A DNA stretch of 31,366 bases from an uncultured Clostridia bacterium. GTDB taxonomy: Bacteria; Bacillota; Clostridia; Christensenellales; Borkfalkiaceae. Within the stretch, counting starts at the first letter, position 1; every line of letters begins with the position of its first letter. The DNA lies in assembly GCA_947090365.1 (NCBI GenBank), contig CAMUNT010000008.1, positions 1 to 31,366 of the forward strand, in the 5' to 3' direction. Shown piece by piece: positions 24,954-31,366 of this stretch. The notes under the pieces are model-generated. The model was given only the letters and a program-made list of their open reading frames with translations, had not been told where the DNA came from and searched no databases. A program made the position numbers and the translations under genes.

Positions 24954-25816
24954 AAGTTTTAGTAACGGGCGTTAAAGGGCAGTTGGGTTTTGACGTAGTC
25001 AACGAGCTTGAAAAACGAGGACACGAAGCCGTCGGGGTGGATATAGAAGAAATGGATATAACCGATAAAAAAAGCGTAGCCTCGGTTATGAATAAAGTCC
25101 AGCCCGACGCTGTAATTCACTGCGCCGCGTGGACGGCGGTTGACTTGGCGGAGGACAATGAAGAGAAGGTTCGCCTTGTCAACGCTGTCGGAACGGAAAA
25201 TATTGCAAAAGAGTGCAAAGCGCTCGGTTGCAAAATGACATATATTTCAACCGATTACGTCTTTGACGGACAAGGTGAAGAACCCTGGACGGAAGACTGT
25301 AAAAATTATAAACCGTTAAGTGTTTACGGAAAAACCAAGCTTGAAGGCGAATTTGCGGTTGCAAATAATCTGAATAAGTATTTTATAGTCAGAATTGCGT
25401 GGGTTTTCGGCAAAAACGGCAATAATTTTATAAAAACTATGTTAAAAGTTGGCAAAACACACGATACGGTAAGGGTGGTTAACGACCAGATCGGCACGCC
25501 GACTTACACTTACGATTTGGCGCGTCTGCTTGTTGATATGATTGAAACGGAAAAATACGGCTATTATCACGCGACGAACGAGGGCGGATATATAAGTTGG
25601 TACGATTTCACGAAAGAAATTTACAGGCAGGCGGGTTATAAGACGAGCGTAATTCCCGTTACTACTGCAGAATACGGATTATCTAAGGCGGTAAGACCGT
25701 TTAACAGCAGACTTAGTAAAAGCAAGCTTTCCGAAAATGGATTTGAACCTTTGCCTACGTGGCGCAATGCGCTTGAAAGATATATGAAAGAACTTGGAGT
25801 GTACAATGCAGATTAA
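24950..25816 (+). CDS. rfbD: dTDP-4-dehydrorhamnose reductase
   Basis: The final step, reducing dTDP-4-keto-L-rhamnose to dTDP-L-rhamnose with NAD(P)H. It is 288 residues, the usual RmlD length. It has the nucleotide-binding VTGVKGQLG start, STDYVFDG, and YGKTKLEGE with the catalytic Tyr/Lys, then RIAWVFG and DQIGTPTYT, which are hallmarks of RmlD. It overlaps rfbB by four bases and rfbC by 11 bases, so all three are probably translated as a coupled unit. Confidence 0.96.
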   Translation: MKVLVTGVKGQLGFDVVNELEKRGHEAVGVDIEEMDITDKKSVASVMNKVQPDAVIHCAAWTAVDLAEDNEEKVRLVNAVGTENIAKECKALGCKMTYISTDYVFDGQGEEPWTEDCKNYKPLSVYGKTKLEGEFAVANNLNKYFIVRIAWVFGKNGNNFIKTMLKVGKTHDTVRVVNDQIGTPTYTYDLARLLVDMIETEKYGYYHATNEGGYISWYDFTKEIYRQAGYKTSVIPVTTAEYGLSKAVRPFNSRLSKSKLSENGFEPLPTWRNALERYMKELGVYNAD

Positions 25817-26411
25817 AGTTGAAAAGAACGTCGGCGGTATAGAAGGCTTGCATATTATCGAACCTGCCGTCCACGGCGACAGCCGCGGTTATTTTATGGA
25901 AACGTACAATAAACGCGATATGGAAGAAGCGGGACTTAAAATGAACTTTGTTCAGGATAATCAATCAATGAGCACAAAGGGCGTATTAAGGGGCTTGCAC
26001 TTTCAGAAGCAGTATCCTCAGGGCAAGCTTGTCCGCGTTATTAAAGGCAGGGTTTTCGACGTTGCGGTCGATTTGCGCAAGGGCAGCAAGACTTACGGCA
26101 AATGGTACGGGGTAGAGCTTACCGAAGAAAATAAAAAGCAATTCTATATTTCAGAAGGTTTTGCACACGGCTTTTTGGTTCTGAGCGATGAGGCCGAGTT
26201 CTGTTATAAAGTAACCGACTTTTATCATTCCGGCGACGAGGGCGGGCTTGCGTGGAACGACCCTGCCATCGGTATAAAGTGGCCGGAAGTCGTCGGTGAA
26301 TATAAAGGCAATGCCGATGCGGAGGGCTATTCTTTGCTTGACGGAACGGCGCTCAATCTTTCCGATAAAGATAAAAAATGGTCAACGCTGGAAAACACTT
26401 TCAAATTCTGA
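25806..26411 (+). CDS. rfbC: dTDP-4-dehydrorhamnose 3,5-epimerase
   Basis: Epimerises the 4-keto sugar at C3 and C5 to give the L-rhamno configuration, the third step although its gene comes last. It is a cupin of 201 residues with GDSRGYFMETY, FVQDNQS.S, VLRGLHFQ (catalytic His), KLVRVIKGRVFDVAVDLR, and FAHGFLVLSD. The start is ATG 25806, because GGAG (25796-25799) is 6 bases upstream; an in-frame TTG at 25794 would precede that site. It is the last gene of the cluster, followed by a strong terminator. Confidence 0.96.
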   Translation: MQIKVEKNVGGIEGLHIIEPAVHGDSRGYFMETYNKRDMEEAGLKMNFVQDNQSMSTKGVLRGLHFQKQYPQGKLVRVIKGRVFDVAVDLRKGSKTYGKWYGVELTEENKKQFYISEGFAHGFLVLSDEAEFCYKVTDFYHSGDEGGLAWNDPAIGIKWPEVVGEYKGNADAEGYSLLDGTALNLSDKDKKWSTLENTFKF

Positions 26412-26425
26412 GCATTAACTTTAGT

Positions 26426-26459
26426 AAAAAAAGGAAGTTCGAAAAGAACTTCCTTTTTT
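26426..26459. terminator. Rho-independent terminator ending the polysaccharide cluster
   Basis: GGAAGTTC (26433-26440) pairs with GAACTTCC (26446-26453) around a 5-base loop. A runs on the left and T runs on the right extend the stem and allow termination in either direction. It separates the rhamnose genes from the recombinase region. Confidence 0.92.
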
Positions 26460-26522
26460 GTTTTTGAAACGTAAGTAGCGATATCGCGTATAATCAAATT
26501 CGATAATGGTAAAAAATTAAAT

Positions 26523-26741
26523 ATGCAATCTGAAAATATTGATTTAGCCGAAATCGAAAATTTGGAAATAGACGGTAATTTGACGGTTATCGACAGAATT
26601 AAGCAGTTTTTAATTAAAGTTAATAACCCATACGAAATAAAAGTTAATGACACGAAAGTCAAGGTGGTGTTTTCACGTAAAAAGAATGCGCCGGAAATCG
26701 AACGCTTATTGGTAAAAATTGCAAGTAACAGAGGTAAGTAA
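26523..26741 (+). CDS. Small uncharacterised protein preceding the recombinase
   Basis: A 72-residue acidic-then-basic protein without a membrane segment. The pattern RIKQFL.KV.NPY.IKV, then KVKVVFS and a C-terminal LLVKIAS helix, recalls small proteins often encoded beside serine recombinases of Clostridia (those with a conserved NPY.....VKV.F core). I recall these as a DUF family but cannot confirm the name, and their function is unknown. It has no strong Shine-Dalgarno site, but a TATAAT box (26489-26494) lies 29 bases upstream. It is likely linked to the recombinase, which starts 78 bases after its stop from a separate promoter. Confidence 0.6.
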   Translation: MQSENIDLAEIENLEIDGNLTVIDRIKQFLIKVNNPYEIKVNDTKVKVVFSRKKNAPEIERLLVKIASNRGK

Positions 26742-26746
26742 AATAC

Positions 26747-26775
26747 TTGAAAATTCGTCGCGCAAAGTGTATAAT
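26747..26775 (+). promoter_or_regulatory. Sigma-A promoter of the serine recombinase
   Basis: TTGAAA (26747-26752), a 17-base spacer and a perfect TATAAT (26770-26775). The predicted start near 26782 gives a leader of under 40 bases before the ATG at 26820. Confidence 0.75.
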
Positions 26776-26819
26776 CAGCTTAGTGTTAAAGTGTTTTTGT
26801 CTGTCGACGGCGTACATAT

Positions 26820-28466
26820 ATGGCAAGAACAAGCAAATATCAATCAATAAATACAGCCTTTTTACGTTCTGAAAATATCTGGAATGCGGGGCTGTATATT
26901 CGTTTATCCAAAGAGGACGGCGATAAAGCCGAAAGCGAAAGCGTTTCGTCGCAGAAAGCTATTTTAGAGAGATTTATTTTCGAGCATAACGAAATTAATT
27001 TGTATGACGTTTATATCGACGACGGTTGGAGCGGAACCGACTTCGAGCGTCCGGCGTTTCAGCGAATGCTGGGTGATATTACAGGCAAAAAATTAAACTG
27101 CGTAATCGTAAAAGATTTGTCCCGTTTCGGGAGAAATTACGTTGAAGCGGGAAAATATCTTGAAACGGTTTTTCCGCTTTTTAAGATAAGATTTATTTCG
27201 GTAAACGACAATATCGACAGCAGTGCAAATCCTCAGTCTGTTAATAACGTGATAGTACCGTTTAAAAATATTATAAACGATGAATATTGCCGTGACATTT
27301 CGTTGAAAGTGCGCTCTGCACTGGATATAAGGCGCAGGCAGGGGAAATTTATCGGCTCTTTTGCGCCGTACGGCTACAAAAAGGATGTGTCGGATCACAA
27401 TAAGCTTATAGTCGACGAACAGTCCGCGCAAACGGTCAGGTTTATTTACGCCAGATTTTTAGACGGATACAGTATTTTAAGTATCGCCCGCGAACTGAGT
27501 CGCAGAGGGATTTCGAACCCGACGGATTACAGAAAAGAAGCAGTTAATCAGAGTGCGTGGAGCGATTCTACGGTGCGCAGAATTCTGACAAACGAGTTAT
27601 ATATAGGCAACCTCGTACAGAAAAAGAATGAAACCGTAAGCTATAAAATTCACGTATCGAAAACCGTAGAAGCAAACAGAAGAATAACCGTTGAAAATAC
27701 ACACGAAGCGATAATTTTAAAAGAAGATTTCTATAAGGTTCAAGCCCTGTTGAAGCGCGATACGCGCACTTCTCCGAACGGTACTTCTCTTTCGGTATTT
27801 GCGGGTTTTATAAAATGTGCAGACTGCGGAAGGGCAATGCAGAAACGCGTCGTTAGGCAGAATAACAAGGTTTACGAATATTTCGTTTGTTCTTCGTATA
27901 AAAAGCTTCACGAGTGCTCTAAACACGCTACACGCGTTGATTTGCTTGAACATACGGTTTTAACTTTTTTAAATAAGTATATAGGCATAGCAGTAGACTT
28001 TGACCGCGCCGTTGAAAAAATGAACGAAGAGGAAAGAAAAAACAGCAGGTTTGGGGCGTTGAATGCAGAGTTTGAAGTGCGTTTGAAAGAGCTGAATAAA
28101 ACGAAGAAAATTCTGGCTGATTTATATCCCGACTACAAGGACGGCGTACTCGGAAAAGAGCAGTATTTTGCTTTGAAAGAGGAGTACGAGAAAAAAAGCG
28201 TAAAAATTCAGGCAGAATTGACGCGGATCGGAGATGAAATAGAAAACGGTAAAAACGGAGTAGGCGGAGCTAACGAGTTTATCGAAACGTTTAAAAAATA
28301 TCGCGGATTGAAGACGTTGACGCGTGACGTCGTCGTGGAGCTTATAGAAAATATATTTATTCACGAGGACGGAACGATAGAAATTCATTTAAAATGCAGG
28401 GACGAATTCACCGCCATTAAAGAATACTTACTGCAAGACAAAACCGAACAAAAACGTATTGGTTAA
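26820..28466 (+). CDS. Large serine recombinase
   Basis: A 548-residue site-specific recombinase of the large serine (TnpX/integrase) class. The resolvase domain shows YIRLS (26-30, catalytic Ser30 expected), VSSQ (42-45), DDGWSGTDFERP (67-78) and the Arg-bearing DLSRFGRN (99-106). The recombinase domain follows (ISNPTDYRKE, SDSTVRRILTNELYIG near 248-263). A zinc ribbon has Cys333, Cys336, Cys357 and Cys366, and a charged coiled-coil segment lies about 390-470. All domains look intact. These enzymes integrate or excise elements, or invert DNA. No transfer, replication or phage gene is nearby, so its target is unclear. No good Shine-Dalgarno site precedes ATG 26820. Confidence 0.92.
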   Translation: MARTSKYQSINTAFLRSENIWNAGLYIRLSKEDGDKAESESVSSQKAILERFIFEHNEINLYDVYIDDGWSGTDFERPAFQRMLGDITGKKLNCVIVKDLSRFGRNYVEAGKYLETVFPLFKIRFISVNDNIDSSANPQSVNNVIVPFKNIINDEYCRDISLKVRSALDIRRRQGKFIGSFAPYGYKKDVSDHNKLIVDEQSAQTVRFIYARFLDGYSILSIARELSRRGISNPTDYRKEAVNQSAWSDSTVRRILTNELYIGNLVQKKNETVSYKIHVSKTVEANRRITVENTHEAIILKEDFYKVQALLKRDTRTSPNGTSLSVFAGFIKCADCGRAMQKRVVRQNNKVYEYFVCSSYKKLHECSKHATRVDLLEHTVLTFLNKYIGIAVDFDRAVEKMNEEERKNSRFGALNAEFEVRLKELNKTKKILADLYPDYKDGVLGKEQYFALKEEYEKKSVKIQAELTRIGDEIENGKNGVGGANEFIETFKKYRGLKTLTRDVVVELIENIFIHEDGTIEIHLKCRDEFTAIKEYLLQDKTEQKRIG

Positions 28467-28468
28467 TA

Positions 28469-28498
28469 AACGGGAACTTCCGAACGGAAGTTCCCGTT
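28469..28498. repeat. Perfect inverted repeat after the recombinase gene
   Basis: Fourteen bases (28469-28482) are repeated inverted at 28485-28498 with two bases between. The stem could fold as a terminator in RNA, but the required T tract is missing. The arm contains GAACTTCC, also present in the hairpin at 26433-26453 on the other side of the recombinase. It could be a terminator of unusual type or a recombinase/regulator binding site. Confidence 0.6.
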
Positions 28499-28501
28499 AG
28501 G

Positions 28502-28580
28502 TTATAATGCTTTAAATGAATATCAAAATGCTTTAACCGAATACTTATACTATTGCTTGTATTCATTTAAAGCATTATAA
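28502..28580. promoter_or_regulatory. Operator-like repeat array over the XRE promoter
   Basis: A perfect 21-base inverted repeat (28502-28522 and 28560-28580) flanks 37 bases. A third copy, AATGCTTTAACCGAATA (28527-28543), repeats the left-arm core AATGCTTTAAATGAATA (28506-28522) in direct orientation, exactly 21 bases apart (two helical turns), with 15 of 17 bases matching. A promoter, TTGCTT (28553-28558), 17 bases, TATAAT (28576-28581), overlaps the right arm. The layout suggests repression or autoregulation by the XRE protein encoded just downstream. Confidence 0.7.
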
Positions 28581-28597
28581 TATTTATAGGTAGCAAT

Positions 28598-28909
28598 ATG
28601 ATTGACATTAAGCAACGTGTTAGATATTATATGAATATCAAAAAATTGAATAATAATAAACTTGCCAAAGCTTCGGATCTTAATCCTTCGGTTATCAGTT
28701 CGCTGTTCACAAGGTCGGGCGAGCCCGAAATAACTACTCTTTATTCAATTTGCAATGGCCTGAATATAACGTTGTCAGAGTTCTTTGCCGAAGGTGGTCA
28801 ATGTGATTTGACTGCCGAACAGCGTGAAGTTTTATATTTATTCGAACAATTAACTAAAGAAAATCAGGAACTTGCCCTTTCTGTTATGAAAGCATTTGTC
28901 GGCAATTAG
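28598..28909 (+). CDS. XRE-family helix-turn-helix regulator
   Basis: A 103-residue protein with an N-terminal Cro/CI-type DNA-binding domain (about 4-62: LNNNKLAKASDLNPSVISSL, then EITTLYSICNGLNITLSEFF). A short helical C-terminal segment (about 70-102) probably serves for dimerisation. No metal- or ligand-binding domain is seen. Its gene follows a repeated operator-like array overlapping its own promoter, so autoregulation is likely. The ECF sigma gene starts 7 bases after its stop, so both are on one transcript. The ribosome site (TAGG) is weak. Confidence 0.9.
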   Translation: MIDIKQRVRYYMNIKKLNNNKLAKASDLNPSVISSLFTRSGEPEITTLYSICNGLNITLSEFFAEGGQCDLTAEQREVLYLFEQLTKENQELALSVMKAFVGN

Positions 28910-28916
28910 AAATTAA

Positions 28917-29432
28917 ATGACGTCGGAAAATTTTAACACTTGTCTTCAATTAATTGCAAACGGAAATAAGTATGCATTGAAAGATATATACAATTATTAT
29001 CATCCCAGACTGTTATTTACTGCTCGGCTTGATGTTAAAAATAAGGCCGATGCCGAAGATATCGTTTCCAACGTGTTTATGAGCATTTTGAAAAATGCCA
29101 AAAATTATGGTCCGGTCGAATGTCCTAATGCCTGGATGCTCGGTTCTTTGAAGTATGCAATTCTTAACTTTAGAAAGGGCAATTCGAAATACGTTTACAC
29201 GGAATTTATTGACGAAACGTATTACTCGAAAGATTTTAGTACGGAATTCAAAACCGAAATTAATTATGCAGTTAGTAAATTACCGAAAAGACAGCAGGAA
29301 GTTTTTCAACTGTTTTATCTTTATGATTACGATATCGAAGAAATAGCCAACTTTTTACTTGTTTCAAGAAGTACGGTAAACAGAGAGATTGCTGTAATAA
29401 AGGAAAAATTAAAATATTTATTAGAGCGATAA
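28917..29432 (+). CDS. ECF-type RNA polymerase sigma factor
   Basis: A 171-residue sigma-70 family factor with only regions 2 and 4. Region 2 (about 15-85) contains the DAEDIVSNVF core-binding helix (45-54). Region 4 (about 113-168) contains KLPKRQQEVFQLFYLYDYDIEEIANFL and the SRSTVNREI helix-turn-helix. It would direct RNA polymerase to a small set of promoters, probably including the secreted-protein gene that follows after 69 bases. ECF genes usually neighbour their anti-sigma factor; the single-pass membrane protein at 30349 is the candidate. The linker between regions is longer and more polar than usual. Confidence 0.9.
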   Translation: MTSENFNTCLQLIANGNKYALKDIYNYYHPRLLFTARLDVKNKADAEDIVSNVFMSILKNAKNYGPVECPNAWMLGSLKYAILNFRKGNSKYVYTEFIDETYYSKDFSTEFKTEINYAVSKLPKRQQEVFQLFYLYDYDIEEIANFLLVSRSTVNREIAVIKEKLKYLLER

Positions 29433-29501
29433 ATATTTGAGACTTTTTTAATTGATGCGTAACCTTAATATATAGAATATTTTATTGAAGAGGTGATACT
29501 A

Positions 29502-30344
29502 ATGAAAAAGTCTTTAAGTTTAGTTTTTAGTTTTGTGCTGTTTCTTTGCTGTTGCTTTTGCGTAATCAACGTCCCGATCGTTGCCGATGCGCATACGGTT
29601 GAAAACCGTTATGCCGGAACGGCAGTGCCCTACGGCGGGCTTATCCAAAGCTATGAAGAAGAAACCGTTTATTATGCGCGCAAAGACGAAACCGATAAGT
29701 ACATCAATTATTATAATTTGCCCGTTTATATGGCAAGCGGAATAGAAAATGCCTGCGCCATTACTGCCGGCGGTGCGATAATAGGCCATTTTGACAGAGT
29801 TTACGAAGAGTTAATCCCTAATCACAACGGCAGTATTTTTATGGGACAGTTTGTTTACGGCAGTCAGGGTGCTGGGGTGAATGCAATGCACCAGGAGCTT
29901 TATAGAAGAATGGGTTCTACTTCTGAGGGAACTACTATTCCGGGCTATATAAGCGGAATGACTTCGTACGTGAAGAGTAAGGGCAGAAATATCGAAATAT
30001 CAAGCATTTACAGCAACTCTTCGCTTAACAGATCTGCCTATATGCAGGCCTTGAAGGCTGATAAACTGCTTACCGTATTTATGGACGGCTTTTCTATAGT
30101 AGGTTTCGGTAGCCTAACAACTTACGACGGGTACGATACGATAAACAGTACTGTTGTTAAGGGTTTACATACTGTTGCGGTTTACGGGTATAAAAATATA
30201 AGATATTACGACGCGTCCAATAGATTGATTCAGGAAGATAACTATCTTTACGTACACACCGGTTTTTCTACGGCAACTTTGGCAATGATACGCCTGAACA
30301 AATATATTACAATTGAAGACGGATATATAATTAATATTACATAA
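29502..30344 (+). CDS. Secreted cysteine-peptidase-like protein (C39/papain-like)
   Basis: A 280-residue exported protein. The signal peptide has Lys-Lys, a long hydrophobic core with four Cys, and a likely cleavage after ADA (residue 30). The mature part contains IENACAITAGG with a candidate nucleophile Cys85, and GLHTVAVYGYK with a candidate His223, followed by a YVHTGF strand. This order and spacing match C39-like/papain-like peptidase folds, but the third catalytic residue is not certain, so peptidase activity is inferred. The start ATG 29502 follows an excellent GAGGTGAT site (29490-29497). It sits between an ECF sigma gene and a membrane protein gene (4 bases downstream), suggesting a role in surface signalling or toxin-like export. 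Confidence 0.75.
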   Translation: MKKSLSLVFSFVLFLCCCFCVINVPIVADAHTVENRYAGTAVPYGGLIQSYEEETVYYARKDETDKYINYYNLPVYMASGIENACAITAGGAIIGHFDRVYEELIPNHNGSIFMGQFVYGSQGAGVNAMHQELYRRMGSTSEGTTIPGYISGMTSYVKSKGRNIEISSIYSNSSLNRSAYMQALKADKLLTVFMDGFSIVGFGSLTTYDGYDTINSTVVKGLHTVAVYGYKNIRYYDASNRLIQEDNYLYVHTGFSTATLAMIRLNKYITIEDGYIINIT

Positions 30345-30348
30345 AAAT

Positions 30349-31101
30349 ATGAAAGAAAACGACGAATTGAAAGAAAAAATTAATAAAGAATTTTCAACCC
30401 CCGAAAAGCCGTTTGAAGAGTGGGCGAAAGAGAACGGTATTTTTGCCGAGCCTGATGAAAGAAGCGCGGCTGTCGTTCCTGTGTACGAGCTTGCCGATAA
30501 CGTCAACGGGCGCGGAGTATCGGGCAACAACAAAAGGAAAAAATTTATTGTTTCTTTGGTTATTGTCCTTTTGGCAACAGCTGGTATATTGCTCGGAATT
30601 TTTTTACCGCGCGGTAATGCGAATAATCTGCCGAAGGTTTTTGGTGCAAACGATGCGGTTACTCTTGAAACAGAGTTAGAAGAAATTACAAGCAGGGAAG
30701 ATATTTACTTGTTCGATATGACGAAAGTTTTTCGTACGGAATTTGCAAGTAAAGACGTCTTAAAGAGTGATAATAATTATGTATTACTATATACTTTAAA
30801 TCGTTGTTTATTATCCGTCGAAAACGGCGGTGCTTCCGATGCTTTTTACGTAACTTACCGCATAAGAACGTATCCGAACTATGAATTTTATAACATAGGC
30901 GATTACGCTAAATTAACTGAAAGCGTAGCGGTAAATAATTTGAAAATTGATTATAAGCTGACTATGAATGAATCGATGCATGCATACGCAAGCTTTAAAG
31001 TGGATAATAAAGAATATTACCTTGAAGCTTACGGAATGGATGGGATAACCGTTTTAAACGAAGAAAATTTTATAAATTTACTTAATAAAATTTTATTATA
31101 A
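30349..31101 (+). CDS. Single-pass membrane protein, candidate anti-sigma factor
   Basis: A 250-residue protein with a charged N-terminal cytoplasmic part (1-65, including a KPFEEWAKENGIF segment), one membrane helix (about 66-86, flanked by KRKK), and an extracytoplasmic domain of about 160 residues rich in Tyr, Asn and beta-strand-like stretches. I do not recognise the outer domain. The topology and the place in an ECF sigma operon fit an anti-sigma factor whose outer domain senses a signal, perhaps cleaved or protected by the secreted peptidase-like protein encoded 4 bases upstream. No zinc-binding HxxxCxxC anti-sigma motif is present, so this is inference only. Confidence 0.7.
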   Translation: MKENDELKEKINKEFSTPEKPFEEWAKENGIFAEPDERSAAVVPVYELADNVNGRGVSGNNKRKKFIVSLVIVLLATAGILLGIFLPRGNANNLPKVFGANDAVTLETELEEITSREDIYLFDMTKVFRTEFASKDVLKSDNNYVLLYTLNRCLLSVENGGASDAFYVTYRIRTYPNYEFYNIGDYAKLTESVAVNNLKIDYKLTMNESMHAYASFKVDNKEYYLEAYGMDGITVLNEENFINLLNKILL

Positions 31102-31117
31102 TTTTGTGTTCAGTTAA

Positions 31118-31153
31118 GAAAAACACCGTTTTTTGCGGTGTTTTTCTTTTTTT
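31118..31153 (+). terminator. Rho-independent terminator after the membrane protein gene
   Basis: GAAAAACACCG (31118-31128) pairs with CGGTGTTTTTC (31136-31146) around a 7-base loop, followed by seven Ts. It ends the XRE/sigma/peptidase/membrane-protein unit. Confidence 0.92.
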
Positions 31154-31297
31154 ATGAAACTTTTTGCCCGCATACGTAATCTATATTGATGGACGAATAT
31201 TTTTATTTGGCGAATTATGTCTAAAATTGCAAAAAGTTGGGAATTTTTGCGGATAAAAACCATTTATAATGTGTAATGACGGAATAGTTACTGAATT

Positions 31298-31366
31298 ATG
31301 ACAAAAAAAGTGGTTGAAATCGTAATAAAAAGATACCGACACGTTTCCGATGCAATTGAGCAGGAT
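31298..31366 (+). CDS. Possible start of a gene running off the right edge
   Basis: An ATG at 31298 opens a frame of 23 codons to the end of the window (MTKKVVEIVIKRYRHVSDAI and onward). A TATAAT box (31265-31270) lies 27 bases upstream, but no -35 at normal spacing and no Shine-Dalgarno site are visible. The peptide is too short to assign. Confidence 0.35.
   Translation, partial: MTKKVVEIVIKRYRHVSDAIEQD

Noticed and set aside
28502..28580. The 21-base inverted repeat as an invertible promoter acted on by the serine recombinase
   Set aside because: Only 37 bases separate the arms, too short for a normal DNA inversion. The third direct copy and the promoter overlap fit an operator array better.

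Overview
The window looks like chromosome from an uncultured, low-to-mid GC Bacillota of the Clostridia type. The support is a spoVAC/spoVAD sporulation pair, purine-rich Shine-Dalgarno sites, frequent GTG and TTG starts, sigma-A promoters close to consensus, and short T-tailed terminators. No rRNA or tRNA genes or CRISPR arrays were seen. Assignment below class level is not possible from what I can see.

Layout. (1) 1-3000: the tail of an unknown gene, a ZIP metal transporter, a short-chain dehydrogenase, and a sporulation fragment (spoVAC, then spoVAD cut off at about two thirds of normal length). (2) 3138-4547, minus strand: a lone O-antigen ligase/polymerase-type membrane protein with its own consensus promoter and terminator. 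(3) 4901-10659: an operon making amino-sugar precursors (GlmU-C-like acyltransferase, glmM, glmS), ending in a membrane-bound UDP-GlcNAc 4,6-dehydratase. (4) 10878-26411: a Wzx/Wzy-type surface polysaccharide cluster with its own promoter. It holds a sugar aminotransferase, an initiating phosphoglycosyltransferase, glycosyltransferases, LicD, a lipoprotein resembling GT80 sialyltransferases, Wzy, a CDP-activation pair, Wzx and the dTDP-rhamnose genes, and it ends at a strong terminator. (5) 26523-28466: a small protein and a large serine recombinase. (6) 28598-31101: an XRE regulator, an ECF sigma factor, a secreted cysteine-peptidase-like protein and a single-pass membrane protein, behind a repeated operator-like array. 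A new gene may begin at the right edge.

How it works together (inference). GlmS and GlmM make glucosamine phosphates for UDP-GlcNAc. The dehydratase, aminotransferase and initiating transferase would place a 4-amino-6-deoxy-HexNAc on undecaprenyl phosphate. The glycosyltransferases then extend it, with L-rhamnose from the rfb genes and a CDP-linked residue possibly added by LicD. Wzx flips the unit and Wzy polymerises it.

Most notable: a GT4 glycosyltransferase is frameshifted exactly at a run of ten Gs, which is the arrangement expected of an ON/OFF phase-variable gene. Two genes downstream is a predicted lipoprotein with two Ig-like modules and the three short motifs of bacterial sialyltransferases, although no CMP-sialic acid genes are in view. 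The XRE/ECF/peptidase/membrane-protein module at the right end also looks like a self-contained, possibly undescribed, surface-signalling unit.
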